Assembly (NCBI GenBank): GCA_038121105.1
Contig: JAYONB010000006.1
Location: 131,332-195,331 of the forward strand
Length of the DNA: 64,000 nt
Source of the DNA: CALJDF01 sp038121105
GTDB lineage: Bacteria > Pseudomonadota > Alphaproteobacteria > SHVP01
Direction: 5' to 3'
Below the pieces are notes generated by a model. It had not been told where the DNA came from. It was given only the letters and a program-made list of their open reading frames with translations, and ran no database searches. The position numbers and the translations under genes are program-made. Each line of letters begins with the position of its first letter. The stretch's first letter is position 1. Positions 42,741-51,828 of the stretch are shown piece after piece.

Positions 42741-45720
42741 CGCGGCGCGTCCCGTCGGGGTCGTAAAAAACCGTCGAACCGATTTCGGCGGCGATCGGCT
42801 TGCCGTCGGCGACGGCATAGACCGTTTCGCCGGTACGTGCGAAACCGTTGCGCACCAGCGCGAGCGCAATGGAACGATCAAGCGCGGCGCTGAAGTAGCT
42901 CGAGGTGACGTGTCCCTCCATCGGGACCGGTTCGACTTGGGGCAATTTGATCTTGCCCACGGACGCGGCGCCGACGATCTGGGCACCTTCGGGAATCACC
43001 TCGGCGGGATTTTTCGTACGCAAGCCGACGAATTGCTTGCGATCTGTGCGTGCGGTGTCGAGCCGTATCAACGAACGCTTGCCAAGGAAATCCTTTTTCT
43101 TGGACACCGCCCAACCCATGCCGAGATCCAGCGGCGTGACGGTGCCGTCGGTATCTTGCCCGATGATGGGATAGCCCTTTTCGGCACGCAGAACGTGCAT
43201 CGTTTCGGTGCCGTAGGGCGTGATACCGTGTTCCATGCCGGCCGTCATCGCGGCGTCCCAAAGGTGTTGCGCGTGGTGCCAAGGCACGTTGATTTCGTAG
43301 GACAATTCGCCGGTGAAGCTGATGCGGAAGATGCGCGCCGGGACACCAGCAACCTCTGCTTCTTGGTAGGACATGAAAGGAAAGTTCTCGTTGTCCAATG
43401 CGACATCGGGCGCAAGTTGCGCGAGCACGTCGCGCGCCCGCGGCCCGGCGAGGGCGACCGTCGCCCAATGATCGGTGACCGACGTGCAATAGACCTTGAG
43501 CTCGGGCCACTCTGTCTGCAGCCACTCTTCGAGCCAGTCGAGTACGGCGGCGGCATTGCTGGTGGTGGTGGTCATCAGAAATCGGTTTTCGGCTAGCCGC
43601 GTGGTCGTGCCGTCGTCGAACAACATGCCGTCCTCACGACAAATCAGGCCGTAGCGGCAGCGCCCAACGCCCAGTTTCGACCAGGCGTTGGTGTAGACGC
43701 GATTGAGGAAGGTTGCGGCATCGGGCCCGACGACTTCGATCTTGCCCAAAGTGGAGGCGTCGAGGATGCCGACGCCATTGCGCACCGCACGGCATTCGCG
43801 CGCCACAGCCTGGTCCAGCGTTTCCTGGCCTTGCGGGTAGTACCAAGGGCGTTTCCATTGGCCGACGTCTTCGAATTCAGCGCCCGCGCCGACATGCCAA
43901 TCGTGCAAGGCCGTAACGCGAACGGGGTCAAGCAACGCAGCTTTGTCGCGCCCGGCGAGCGCCCCGAAGGTGACGGGCAAGAACGGCGGACGGAAGGTTG
44001 TTGGCGCGAGATCGGCAATATCGATGCCGACTCGTTCTGCAATGTTGCCGAGGGCATTGATGTTGCCGGTCTTACCCTGATCGGTCCCGAATCCTGTGAG
44101 GGTGTAGCGTTTGACGTGCTCGGGATGGGCGAAGCCCTCCCGCACGGCCAGCGAAATATCGGCAAGCGTGGAATCGTTCTGGAAGTCGATGAAGCATTTG
44201 CGCGCCGCGCCGGGCGCGACGGGGACTCGCCAAAACGGATGCGTTGCACCGCGTTGAGGATCCTCGGGCAGTTCGCGGGGGGTCGCCGGCGCGGTTTTAC
44301 CCGTTGCGGCGGCAGCCTTTGCGCCCGCGGCATGACCTCCGGTGATGACTGCGGCATCGCCGGTATCGCCGCTCAGCGCCCCCGCACAGATGGGGTCCCC
44401 CGGCTTCGGCACCGGAACGAAACCGACGGCGCGTGAATCGAATGCAAGTTTGCCGCCACGCTGCGAAAAGAGATGTACCGTCGGCGAGCATCCGCCAGAC
44501 ATGATCAGGGCGTCGCAGGCCAGACGCTCGGGCGCCCCGCCGCCGAGGCGGGCAACGGCGACACCCCGAACCGAGCTACCGCCCACAACATTCGTGACGG
44601 CATGACCGGCAAGGACGCGAATCCCTTCTTTCTTGGCCGAGGCGACCAACCCGCCGATGAGTTTCGTACGAACATCGACCAGGGCAACGATCTCGGCTCC
44701 GGCCTTCTTGAGAGCAATCGCGGCAGCGTAGGTTTCGTCATTGTTGGTAAACGCGACGATCTTGCGCCCGACGAGAACACCGTGACGATCAAGATAGGTG
44801 TGCGCGGCACCGGCAAGAAAGACGCCGGGTCGGTCGTTGTTGGGAAAAACGAGTGGCCGTTCGATCGCGCCCGTTGCCAAAACCGTTTGCTTGGCGCGGA
44901 CAAGCCAAACGCGTTGTCTCACGCCGGTCCGCGATGATGGCGCAATATGATCGGACACGCGTTCCAGGGCGGCGGCATACCCGCCGTCGTAGATGCCGAA
45001 CACGGTGGTCCGGGTCAGCACCGTGGCCTGTTCGTTGACGGTCTTGATGGCATCGTTCACCCAGGCTTGGGTTCGCACGCCTGTCGGCTGTGCGGCGAGG
45101 ATCGGCTGATCTTCGATCAACGCGACTTTTGCGCCGGCCTCACATGCGGCGCGGGCGGCGGCCAAACCGGCAAGACCGCCACCGACAACCAAGACATCGC
45201 AATGCAGGTGCCGCTGGTCGTAGTTGTCGGGATCGGCCACTGTCGGGGCGCGGCCAAATCCCGCCATGCGGCGAAGGATCGGTTCGTAGATGCGATGCCA
45301 CAGCATCTGCGACCCCAGGAAGGTTTTGTAATAGAAGCCCGCCGGCATGAAGCGGGACAAAAAACCAAAACCGGCAAAAGCATCGAACGACAGCGACGGC
45401 CATCGGTTGACGCTTGTGGCTTCGAGGCCAGCATAGATTTCCACGCGGGTGGCCAGCGCGTTGGGTTCGGCGTAAGCACCGGACCCGAGTTGGACCAGAG
45501 CATTGGGCTCTTCAAAACCCGCAGATAAAATACCGCGTGGTCGGTGGGACTTCAGGCTGCGCCCGACAATGCGCACGCCGTTGGCAAGCAACGCCGACGC
45601 GAGCGTGTCACCGACTCGGCCGGTATAGGCACGACCGTCAAAGGTGAAGCCCACGGGTTGGCCGGCCCCCTCGTTCCGACCGTCGGATACGCGCAGAGGG
45701 TTGGTCTCGACGGCCGTCAT
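42733..45720 (-). CDS. soxA: Sarcosine oxidase alpha subunit
   Basis: A 995-residue subunit with three parts: an N-terminal 2Fe-2S-ferredoxin-like fold domain (GFTFDGRAYTGRVGDTLASALLANG), an NAD-binding pyridine nucleotide-disulfide-like domain (VLVVGGGLAGLAAARAACEAG, about 173-193; second nucleotide segment ATGAIERPLVFPNNDRPGV) and a C-terminal aminomethyltransferase (GcvT) domain from about 600 that binds tetrahydrofolate and collects the methyl carbon as methylene-THF. Length is standard. It overlaps the delta and gamma genes. Acts in cytoplasm with FAD, FMN and NAD+ cofactors. Confidence 0.95.
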   Translation of the reverse strand: MTAVETNPLRVSDGRNEGAGQPVGFTFDGRAYTGRVGDTLASALLANGVRIVGRSLKSHRPRGILSAGFEEPNALVQLGSGAYAEPNALATRVEIYAGLEATSVNRWPSLSFDAFAGFGFLSRFMPAGFYYKTFLGSQMLWHRIYEPILRRMAGFGRAPTVADPDNYDQRHLHCDVLVVGGGLAGLAAARAACEAGAKVALIEDQPILAAQPTGVRTQAWVNDAIKTVNEQATVLTRTTVFGIYDGGYAAALERVSDHIAPSSRTGVRQRVWLVRAKQTVLATGAIERPLVFPNNDRPGVFLAGAAHTYLDRHGVLVGRKIVAFTNNDETYAAAIALKKAGAEIVALVDVRTKLIGGLVASAKKEGIRVLAGHAVTNVVGGSSVRGVAVARLGGGAPERLACDALIMSGGCSPTVHLFSQRGGKLAFDSRAVGFVPVPKPGDPICAGALSGDTGDAAVITGGHAAGAKAAAATGKTAPATPRELPEDPQRGATHPFWRVPVAPGAARKCFIDFQNDSTLADISLAVREGFAHPEHVKRYTLTGFGTDQGKTGNINALGNIAERVGIDIADLAPTTFRPPFLPVTFGALAGRDKAALLDPVRVTALHDWHVGAGAEFEDVGQWKRPWYYPQGQETLDQAVARECRAVRNGVGILDASTLGKIEVVGPDAATFLNRVYTNAWSKLGVGRCRYGLICREDGMLFDDGTTTRLAENRFLMTTTTSNAAAVLDWLEEWLQTEWPELKVYCTSVTDHWATVALAGPRARDVLAQLAPDVALDNENFPFMSYQEAEVAGVPARIFRISFTGELSYEINVPWHHAQHLWDAAMTAGMEHGITPYGTETMHVLRAEKGYPIIGQDTDGTVTPLDLGMGWAVSKKKDFLGKRSLIRLDTARTDRKQFVGLRTKNPAEVIPEGAQIVGAASVGKIKLPQVEPVPMEGHVTSSYFSAALDRSIALALVRNGFARTGETVYAVADGKPIAAEIGSTVFYDPDGTRRDG

Positions 45721-45998
45721 GCGATGTCGTCGCTGGGGGATTCGCCAATCGCGTAGGTCCGACGAATTTCATGGGTGACGGTGTGACGTTCGACGTAGAA
45801 CCACCGGCGGCAACCCGCGGCATGGACCCAACGCTCGGCGAACCATCCCTTGGTGTTCTTGCGCATGAAGAGATAGTCGGCCCATTCGGCATCGGCGAGG
45901 TCGGCCGGTTTTTCGGGACGGACGATGTGGGCCTCGCCGCCGGCATGGAATTCCGTTTCGTCACGCGGGCCGCAATGCGGACAATTGATGAGCAACAT
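45717..45998 (-). CDS. soxD: Sarcosine oxidase delta subunit
   Basis: A 93-residue zinc-binding subunit. The motif CPHCGPRDETEF at the start and WVHAAGCRRWFYVERHT near 57-72 provide the Cys/Cys/His/Cys zinc ligands. ADAEWADYLFMRKNTKGWFAERW is a clear SoxD block. It ends in an ATGA overlap with soxA. Confidence 0.95.
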   Translation of the reverse strand: MLLINCPHCGPRDETEFHAGGEAHIVRPEKPADLADAEWADYLFMRKNTKGWFAERWVHAAGCRRWFYVERHTVTHEIRRTYAIGESPSDDIA

Positions 45999-46005
45999 GG
46001 CGGGC

Positions 46006-47256
46006 CTAATGCGCGACCGCGGCGGCGCCATGCTCGTCGACGAGCGCGCCTGTGGTGAAGCGATCGAGGTTGAAGGGCGCTGCGAGCGGATGGGGTTCGT
46101 CGCGCGCAATGGTGTGGGCGAAAACGTGACCGGACCCCGGCGTGGCCTTGAACCCGCCAGTGCCCCACCCGCCATTAAAGAAGAGCCCGTCGATGGGCGT
46201 TTTGCCGATGATCGGCGATGCATCGGGACTGACATCGACGATGCCACCCCAGTTCCGCATCATCTTAAGCCGCGAGAACATCGGGAAGAGCGCCGCGAGC
46301 GCCCCCATTTGGCCGGTAATCACCGGCAAGCTGCCGCGTTGCGCATAGGAATTGAATGCGTCGATGCCGGCGCCGATGACAAGTTCGCCCTTGTCGGACT
46401 GGCTGACATAGACGTGCACCGCATTCGACATCACCACGCAATCGAGCACTGGCTTGATCGGCTCGGAGACCAAGGCCTGGAGAGGGTGGCTTTCGAGCGG
46501 CAAGCGGAAGCCGGCCTTTTCGGCCATGACCGAACCGTGCCCGGCGACCACAATCGCGACTTTGGGCGCTTTGATACGGCCCTGACTTGTTTGTACGCCG
46601 GTGACGCGTCCGCCGGCGATGTCGAAACCCGTGACTTCGCAGTTTTCGATGATGTCGACGCCGCGCGCATCAGCCGCGCGGGCGAAGCCCCACGCCACCG
46701 CATCGTGGCGTGCCGTGCCGGCACGGCGTTGCAAGGTCGCACCGAGAACGGGGTAGCGCAGCGAATCGTCGACGTTGAGGATGGGACAGAAGTCTTTGAC
46801 ACTGGCTGGGTCCAGCCACTCGGCGTCGACGCCGTTGAGTTGGTTGGCGTAAACGCGGCGACGGCTGTCGCGCACTTCTTGCAACGAATGCGCAAGATTG
46901 AGTACGCCGCGTTGACTGAGCATGACGTTGTAGTTGAGGTCTTGGGAAAGACCTTCCCACAGTTTCAGTGCGTGTTCGTAGAGCGCGGCACTTTCATCCC
47001 AGAGATAGTTGGAACGTACGATCGTGGTGTTGCGCGCCACGTTGCCGCCGCCGAGCCAGCCTTTTTCCAAAATCGCGACATTGGTGATGCCGTGATTGCG
47101 TGCGAGATAGTACGCCGTCGCCAAACCATGGCCGCCGCCGCCGACAATGACGACGTCATAGGACTCTTTCGGGCTGGCCGCGCGCCACTGGCGCGCCCAG
47201 CCGGCGTGACCGCGAAGGCCTTTGGCGACGAGGGAAAGGGCGGAAAAGCGTTGCAC
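46006..47256 (-). CDS. soxB: Sarcosine oxidase beta subunit
   Basis: A 416-residue FAD subunit that oxidises sarcosine. The dinucleotide motif YDVVIVGGGGHGLATAYYLA lies near 33-52. The ARHDAVAWGFARAADARGVD segment holds the His (about 179) that bears covalent FMN in this family, and NGGWGTGGFKATPGSG near the C-terminus closes the FAD site. GTG at 47256 begins MQRFSALSLVAKGL, the standard SoxB start, 8 bases after the amidohydrolase stop. Length matches family. Confidence 0.94.
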   Translation of the reverse strand: MQRFSALSLVAKGLRGHAGWARQWRAASPKESYDVVIVGGGGHGLATAYYLARNHGITNVAILEKGWLGGGNVARNTTIVRSNYLWDESAALYEHALKLWEGLSQDLNYNVMLSQRGVLNLAHSLQEVRDSRRRVYANQLNGVDAEWLDPASVKDFCPILNVDDSLRYPVLGATLQRRAGTARHDAVAWGFARAADARGVDIIENCEVTGFDIAGGRVTGVQTSQGRIKAPKVAIVVAGHGSVMAEKAGFRLPLESHPLQALVSEPIKPVLDCVVMSNAVHVYVSQSDKGELVIGAGIDAFNSYAQRGSLPVITGQMGALAALFPMFSRLKMMRNWGGIVDVSPDASPIIGKTPIDGLFFNGGWGTGGFKATPGSGHVFAHTIARDEPHPLAAPFNLDRFTTGALVDEHGAAAVAH

Positions 47257-47264
47257 TTGAGGGG

Positions 47265-47969
47265 TTACGCCGCTGCGCCGGGCGTCTTTTCGAGGTAGGC
47301 GACGCAGGTATCTACGGATTCGACATCGGCGAATTTGGAGTCGATGTCGTAGAGGTTCCACGCCACCGCGCCAGGGACGCGGTCGCCAATGCATTCGCGC
47401 ACCGCTATGGTGCGGAAGCCGTCGGCAATGCCATCGCAAATGGTGGTGCGCACACAAGCCGTCGCGGTGACACCGGTTACGATGATGGTATCGACGCCGC
47501 AGCTACGCAAATAGCCGGCGAGTGGCGTCCCGTGGAACGAACTAGCCCGTTTTTTCATCATGACGTATTCGTGGTCGAGCGGCGCAATGCGGCTATCGAT
47601 TTGCCACAGCGACTCGTCGGCAAGGTCCACGGCCTCCATCGGAATCTTACAGTGCCACAACCCCATGTCGGTGTGTGGGTTGTTGCGATCCGGCATTTGA
47701 TACGCGGTGGTGACATGAACGACGACATGGTTTTGTTTACGACAGGCTTCGAGGAGACGTTGCATCCCCGGAATGATATCCTGATCCATCTTGTCTTGGT
47801 CGCACGTGAAGGGATTGCCGGGGCGGGTCCAGGCGTTGGCGAGATCGACGCTGATTAGTGCGGGTTTTTTGCCGAACCCGATGCGGCGGCGAAAGCCGCG
47901 TTCTTCGTAAATTTTGGTGCTAGCATCGAAGGCTTCTTGCAGCGTGGCTTCGAGATTTTCGAGGGACAT
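47265..47969 (-). CDS. Probable N-carbamoylsarcosine amidohydrolase (isochorismatase-like cysteine hydrolase)
   Basis: A 234-residue cysteine hydrolase. The catalytic triad of this fold is visible: Asp in ISVDLANAWTRPG (about 41), Lys in MMKKRASSFHGTPL (about 140) and Cys in VTGVTATACVRTT (about 173). The DLANAWT and FHGTPLAGYL stretches are those of N-carbamoylsarcosine amidohydrolase, which splits N-carbamoylsarcosine to sarcosine, CO2 and ammonia. Its product is the substrate of the sarcosine oxidase encoded immediately after, 8 bases away, which strongly supports the call. No hydantoinase or creatinine deaminase is in the window, so the source of substrate is import or a distant locus. 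Divergent from a LysR gene. Confidence 0.85.
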   Translation of the reverse strand: MSLENLEATLQEAFDASTKIYEERGFRRRIGFGKKPALISVDLANAWTRPGNPFTCDQDKMDQDIIPGMQRLLEACRKQNHVVVHVTTAYQMPDRNNPHTDMGLWHCKIPMEAVDLADESLWQIDSRIAPLDHEYVMMKKRASSFHGTPLAGYLRSCGVDTIIVTGVTATACVRTTICDGIADGFRTIAVRECIGDRVPGAVAWNLYDIDSKFADVESVDTCVAYLEKTPGAAA

Positions 47970-48048
47970 CTGTGGGCTTTCTCCGTAGTGACGCGACGCG
48001 CCACGATAGCCAAGCGGTCTAACCAGGAGAAATATCAATAATGGATAA

Positions 48049-48071
48049 ATTAATGCGTTGTATGTATTAAT
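48049..48071. promoter_or_regulatory. ATTAAT-N11-ATTAAT, candidate LysR operator
   Basis: Two self-palindromic ATTAAT words (48049-48054, 48066-48071) flank 11 bases in the divergent region, unusually AT-rich for this window, 5 bases before the LysR start codon. Each could be a half site of the LysR-type T-N11-A consensus. Position suits autorepression and control of the divergent sox operon. Confidence 0.5.
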
Positions 48072-48076
48072 ATGGA

Positions 48077-48961
48077 ATGACGACCCGGGTCGAGCTTCGC
48101 CATATCGATGCCTTCCTCACTCTGGCGCGGACGCTCCACTTCAGTCGTGCGGCGGCGGCGCTGAACTTGAGCCAGCCTTCGTTAAGCCGCACCATCGGGG
48201 CCTTGGAAGACGAGATCGGCGCGGCGCTGTTCGTCCGGACCACCCGGCAGGTTACGTTGACCGAAGCGGGCCACGCCTTTTTGGGCAGCGCGCCATCGAT
48301 CACGGAAGCAGTGGACCGCAGCGTCTCGGACGCACAGCGGGCGGCGGCGGGAGAAACCGGTCGCCTGACCGTGGGGTACATGGACTTCGCGATCAACGGC
48401 CCCCTACCCGACCTGCTGCAACGGTTTCGCGCGGCGGCGCCGGGGATCGCGGTCGACCTCTCCTACATGCCGACCAATGCGCAGCATGAAGCGTTGTTCG
48501 ATGGCGGCCTCGATATCGGCTTCATGATCGGACCGTTCGCCGCCGAAGGCGTGACAACACACGCTGTCGATACCGCGGACCTGGTGGTTCTGCTGCCACG
48601 GACGCACAAACTGGCGCGGCAGCGCTCAATAACGACCGATCAGCTGGCGCGCGAGCCCTGGGTGTTGGGGGCGGCCGAACCATGGGAAGCGTTTCGCACC
48701 ATCGTGTTCGACCATTGCGCCAAACACGGCTTCGCCCCCAACGTGGTGCAAGAAGCAACCAACAGCGACGGCATCTTCGGGTTGGTCGCCGCCGGGGTCG
48801 GCATTTCGCTCTATAGCGACAGTGCCGCCAACCTGCGCCGCAAGGGGATCGTCATCAAGGAACTGGCCGCGGCACCGCAGGTGCAGACGGTTGCCGCGTG
48901 GCGCCGCGACAATGCGAATCCCGCGCGATCTCGTTTTGTCGACTTGGCGTTGGCCGGTTAG
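48077..48961 (+). CDS. LysR-family transcriptional regulator next to sox operon
   Basis: A 294-residue regulator with N-terminal helix-turn-helix (ELRHIDAFLTLARTLHFSRAAAALNLSQPSLSRTIGALE) and C-terminal effector domain from about 90. Divergent from the N-carbamoylsarcosine amidohydrolase gene, so it probably senses a pathway intermediate. The start sits right on a candidate operator, suggesting strong autorepression. Its TAG overlaps the stop of the convergent dioxygenase by four bases. Confidence 0.92.
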   Translation: MTTRVELRHIDAFLTLARTLHFSRAAAALNLSQPSLSRTIGALEDEIGAALFVRTTRQVTLTEAGHAFLGSAPSITEAVDRSVSDAQRAAAGETGRLTVGYMDFAINGPLPDLLQRFRAAAPGIAVDLSYMPTNAQHEALFDGGLDIGFMIGPFAAEGVTTHAVDTADLVVLLPRTHKLARQRSITTDQLAREPWVLGAAEPWEAFRTIVFDHCAKHGFAPNVVQEATNSDGIFGLVAAGVGISLYSDSAANLRRKGIVIKELAAAPQVQTVAAWRRDNANPARSRFVDLALAG

Positions 48962-50028
48962 CCCGGCACCAGATTGACGTTGAGGCGCGTCCCGGGCACG
49001 TGAATCCCGCCACGGTCGCCCACCGTGATGCTCTCCTGGCGGTCGAGGTACGATGGGGGAAGCTCCCTGCCCCTCCGCGTGCACAACCACAATCGGAAGA
49101 GGTGGCGCTTCTTTTTGGGTTCGTCCGGCCAATCTTCGAATTCGGTGCGATCGTGCAGCACTTGGTAGTTCTGAATAAACTGCATGTCGCCCGGTTCGAA
49201 ATCCATGTTGAGATGAATATCGGGGTCTTCACAGAGCTCTTGGAAGAGGTCGAGGGCGGCGACCTGTTGCTTGGTCAGTTGAGGGACGCCGGGCAGGTTC
49301 TGCGCCGAGTCGGTATAGGGACGCGTGTAGTGCACGGTGAGAAGGCCCTTGTACCAAGAGAAGACAGGCATCCGATACCAAGGGTCTTTGCCTTCGGGGA
49401 TTTCACCGCGACGATCGATATAGAACGGAAAGAACAGCTCGCGGCAAAGGTCGGGGGCGCGTTTGAGCATCTCGTTATAGATCGTCACCGAACTGAGGAT
49501 GCTGCTGGCGCCTCCCTTCATCGCCTTCTGAAGGCAAAGAAGCGAAACGATATCCGTCGAGTCGGCGTGGTAGTTTTGCCGCGCGTTGGTCTGGTAAATC
49601 CGTGCGGTGGGATCGTCCATCGATCGATTGAGATCGATGATGTGGCCGAGCAAGTCGCCGCGCGCATTTTGGGAACGAAACGTCCCCAGGTGGCTACCAA
49701 GCCCGTAATAAGCCCGCGCCGCGTGTTCGATATTGTCGATATCGACGGGAATGCCGCGCATCAGAGCAAAGCCGCGACCGTCTAGAAGTTCGTCCAATAG
49801 CCCCTCGAGCCGAGGACCGAGCTTGGGCAACTCGAACGCCTCGGGTGTCAGGTCCTTGATCGGGAGGGATTGCGTCGCTTTGACGGCGGCATCGATCTCG
49901 GCCACATCGGCGTCGGTCAGCCGAAAGAGCCATTCGTCGGTCTTTAGCATGTCCTTGCCGTACCAGGCCGAAGGGCCCTCGATCGGACCGGGAGGCATTG
50001 GGTATTCGGGGGTTTCGTTTTTCGCCAT
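48958..50028 (-). CDS. TauD/TfdA-like Fe(II)/2-oxoglutarate dioxygenase
   Basis: A 356-residue non-heme iron dioxygenase. The iron facial triad is visible: His154-x-Asp156 (NYHADSTD) and His292 (QVLHDRTEF), with Arg312 (HLFRLW) for 2-oxoglutarate. The N-terminal part is 60-70 residues longer than minimal TauD, as in gamma-butyrobetaine hydroxylase-like TauD relatives. It would hydroxylate a small amine, sulfonate or N-methyl compound; given the sarcosine locus, oxidative demethylation is possible. ATG at 50028 has no strong SD; a GTG at 50040 is an alternative. Confidence 0.88.
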   Translation of the reverse strand: MAKNETPEYPMPPGPIEGPSAWYGKDMLKTDEWLFRLTDADVAEIDAAVKATQSLPIKDLTPEAFELPKLGPRLEGLLDELLDGRGFALMRGIPVDIDNIEHAARAYYGLGSHLGTFRSQNARGDLLGHIIDLNRSMDDPTARIYQTNARQNYHADSTDIVSLLCLQKAMKGGASSILSSVTIYNEMLKRAPDLCRELFFPFYIDRRGEIPEGKDPWYRMPVFSWYKGLLTVHYTRPYTDSAQNLPGVPQLTKQQVAALDLFQELCEDPDIHLNMDFEPGDMQFIQNYQVLHDRTEFEDWPDEPKKKRHLFRLWLCTRRGRELPPSYLDRQESITVGDRGGIHVPGTRLNVNLVPG

Positions 50029-50347
50029 TTTTTTGTCCACAGAGCTTGGGGAGGCCCAATGATAGCCATTGGCCGGAACCCGACCAGCAGATTCCGAGGC
50101 GTGACCGTATGGAGTCCGCGGGCCTGCGACCGACTCTGAGGCGCAATGGAACGGGCCGGCGCCTCGGAACACTCGACCGCTGGGTTTCGTTGTTTTGGCG
50201 CTTAGGAGTCCGTTTCCCGGACCGGCGCGAGGCGATAGAATAACGCCCCAGGAATGTGGGCCCGCCCACGGGAGGCACCGATCAGCGTCAAAAGAGCGCG
50301 TGCGTGAGCGCAGATGCGGATCGGACAAAACAAAAAGGTGAAGCAAA
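50029..50347. other. 319-bp divergent intergenic region
   Basis: Lies between the dioxygenase (-) and FAD oxidoreductase (+). I see no open frame with family features. It holds an inverted repeat GTGGGC-CC-GCCCAC at 50256-50269 and an A-rich stretch with AAGGTGA before the plus gene. Promoters for both genes should be here. Confidence 0.6.
50256..50269. repeat. Inverted repeat, candidate operator of FAD oxidoreductase gene
   Basis: GTGGGC (50256-50261) and GCCCAC (50264-50269) are perfect 6-bp arms with a 2-base spacer, 79 bases upstream of the start at 50348. It may be an operator or a short hairpin in the leader. Confidence 0.3.
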
Positions 50348-51793
50348 ATGAGCGATGAGTGGGACGTTATTGTTGTGGGCGCCGGTACGGCCGGTATTCC
50401 GACCGCGATCTTTGCCGGACAACGGGGCGCCAATGTTCTGCTGATTGACGCCGACAATCGTATTGGCGGTACGCTGCACTGGTCGACCGGCCAGATGACG
50501 GCCGCAGGGACCAAGCTGCAGAAGAAGCTCGGAATCGTCGACGATCCGGAATGGCACATCGACGACTGCCAGCGGATATCGGGTGGCGAACTGCATCCGA
50601 CCCTGGGTCGGTTGGCGATCGAGAATGCAGCCGACAGCTTTGACTGGCTAACCGACAATGGCCTTGAACCCGCGCCCGGCCTGGATATGCCGGTGGCCGG
50701 CTGGGGCCACGAACCCCATCGCACGAGGCGCTACGCCTGGGGCGAGAACGGCGGCATTTCCGTGCTCGAGGTGATGGAACCGCTGCTCGACCATGAAATC
50801 GGGCGCGGCACGGTGACGCTGAGCCTGGAAACCAAAATGACCAAGATCTTGACCGAGAACGGCGCCGTGACCGGCATCGAGGTTGAGGCGCGCGACGGCA
50901 CCAAGGCCGAGGTTCTCGGTAAGAATGTCGTGCTGACGACCGGCGGCTATGCCGCCAACCCAGAACTGTGGAAGGAACTGACACCGCAGTATCCCTTGCG
51001 GTCCTACTGCAATCCCTACTCGCGGGGCGAAGGGCTGATTGCGGCGCGCGAAATCGGCGCCCGGGTCAACGGCGGCGAAAAGTTCCTGTGTTCGTTTGCC
51101 GCCGTGATGCAGGACCCGAACGATCCGCTATCGGCGCGGGGCGGCGTCAAACTGGCCCCCAACTTCCGGCCGCCGTGGGAGATTTTCGTGAACCGCGCGG
51201 GCAAACGTTTTGTGCGCGAAGACCACCCCAGCGTCGACCACCGCGAGCATGCCCTGCTTGAACAAGACGGCATGGAGATGTTCATCGTGTTCGACGAGGG
51301 CATCCGACAGAACTCGCCGCACTTCCACGCCGAGATCGAACGCGAACACGCCGCAAAACTGTTCGACACGCATCCGTCCTACTTCAAGGCCGACACGATC
51401 GCCGAGTTGGCGGAGAAAATCGGCGTCGATGCCGCCAATCTTGAGGAATCCGTCGCCTCCTACAATGCCGCCGTAGAAGCCGGCAAGGACGAAGCCTTTG
51501 GGCGCGAATCGCTGCCCCGTCCGATCGACACCGGCCCTTATCTTGCCATTCACGCGGTCGGGTTCACGGTGCTGAGCCCGGGGGGACTCGATCTCGACGA
51601 CGATCTGCGGGTCGTCGACAACGACGGCAAACCGATCCCCAATCTTTTTGCATCGGGAGAAGTCCTGGGCAAGGCACGGTTATCCGGCAAAACCTATCTA
51701 AGCGGCATGTCGCTGTTGCCGGCGATCACGTTCGGCCGATTGCTGGGCCAAAAACTACTGCAGTGGGAAGGTACACGCGAGGCAGCCGAGTAA
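50348..51793 (+). CDS. FAD-dependent oxidoreductase, fumarate reductase/ketosteroid dehydrogenase type
   Basis: A 481-residue flavoprotein of the FAD_binding_2 family. The dinucleotide motif is DVIVVGAGTAGIPTAIFAGQ (about 6-25); NRIGGTLHWSTGQMTAAG holds the usual Gly-rich and Gly-Gly-Met-like site; the C-terminal LSPGGLDLDDDLRVVDNDGKPIPNLFASGEV closes the cofactor domain. Relatives reduce C=C bonds (fumarate, urocanate) or dehydrogenate ketosteroids; no heme or flavin-transferase domain is present, so electrons come from a separate donor. Single gene. AAGGTGAAG precedes the ATG. Confidence 0.88.
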   Translation: MSDEWDVIVVGAGTAGIPTAIFAGQRGANVLLIDADNRIGGTLHWSTGQMTAAGTKLQKKLGIVDDPEWHIDDCQRISGGELHPTLGRLAIENAADSFDWLTDNGLEPAPGLDMPVAGWGHEPHRTRRYAWGENGGISVLEVMEPLLDHEIGRGTVTLSLETKMTKILTENGAVTGIEVEARDGTKAEVLGKNVVLTTGGYAANPELWKELTPQYPLRSYCNPYSRGEGLIAAREIGARVNGGEKFLCSFAAVMQDPNDPLSARGGVKLAPNFRPPWEIFVNRAGKRFVREDHPSVDHREHALLEQDGMEMFIVFDEGIRQNSPHFHAEIEREHAAKLFDTHPSYFKADTIAELAEKIGVDAANLEESVASYNAAVEAGKDEAFGRESLPRPIDTGPYLAIHAVGFTVLSPGGLDLDDDLRVVDNDGKPIPNLFASGEVLGKARLSGKTYLSGMSLLPAITFGRLLGQKLLQWEGTREAAE

Positions 51794-51828
51794 CACCCGG
51801 CCTCGCGGCCACATTTGAAGGGACGGTC

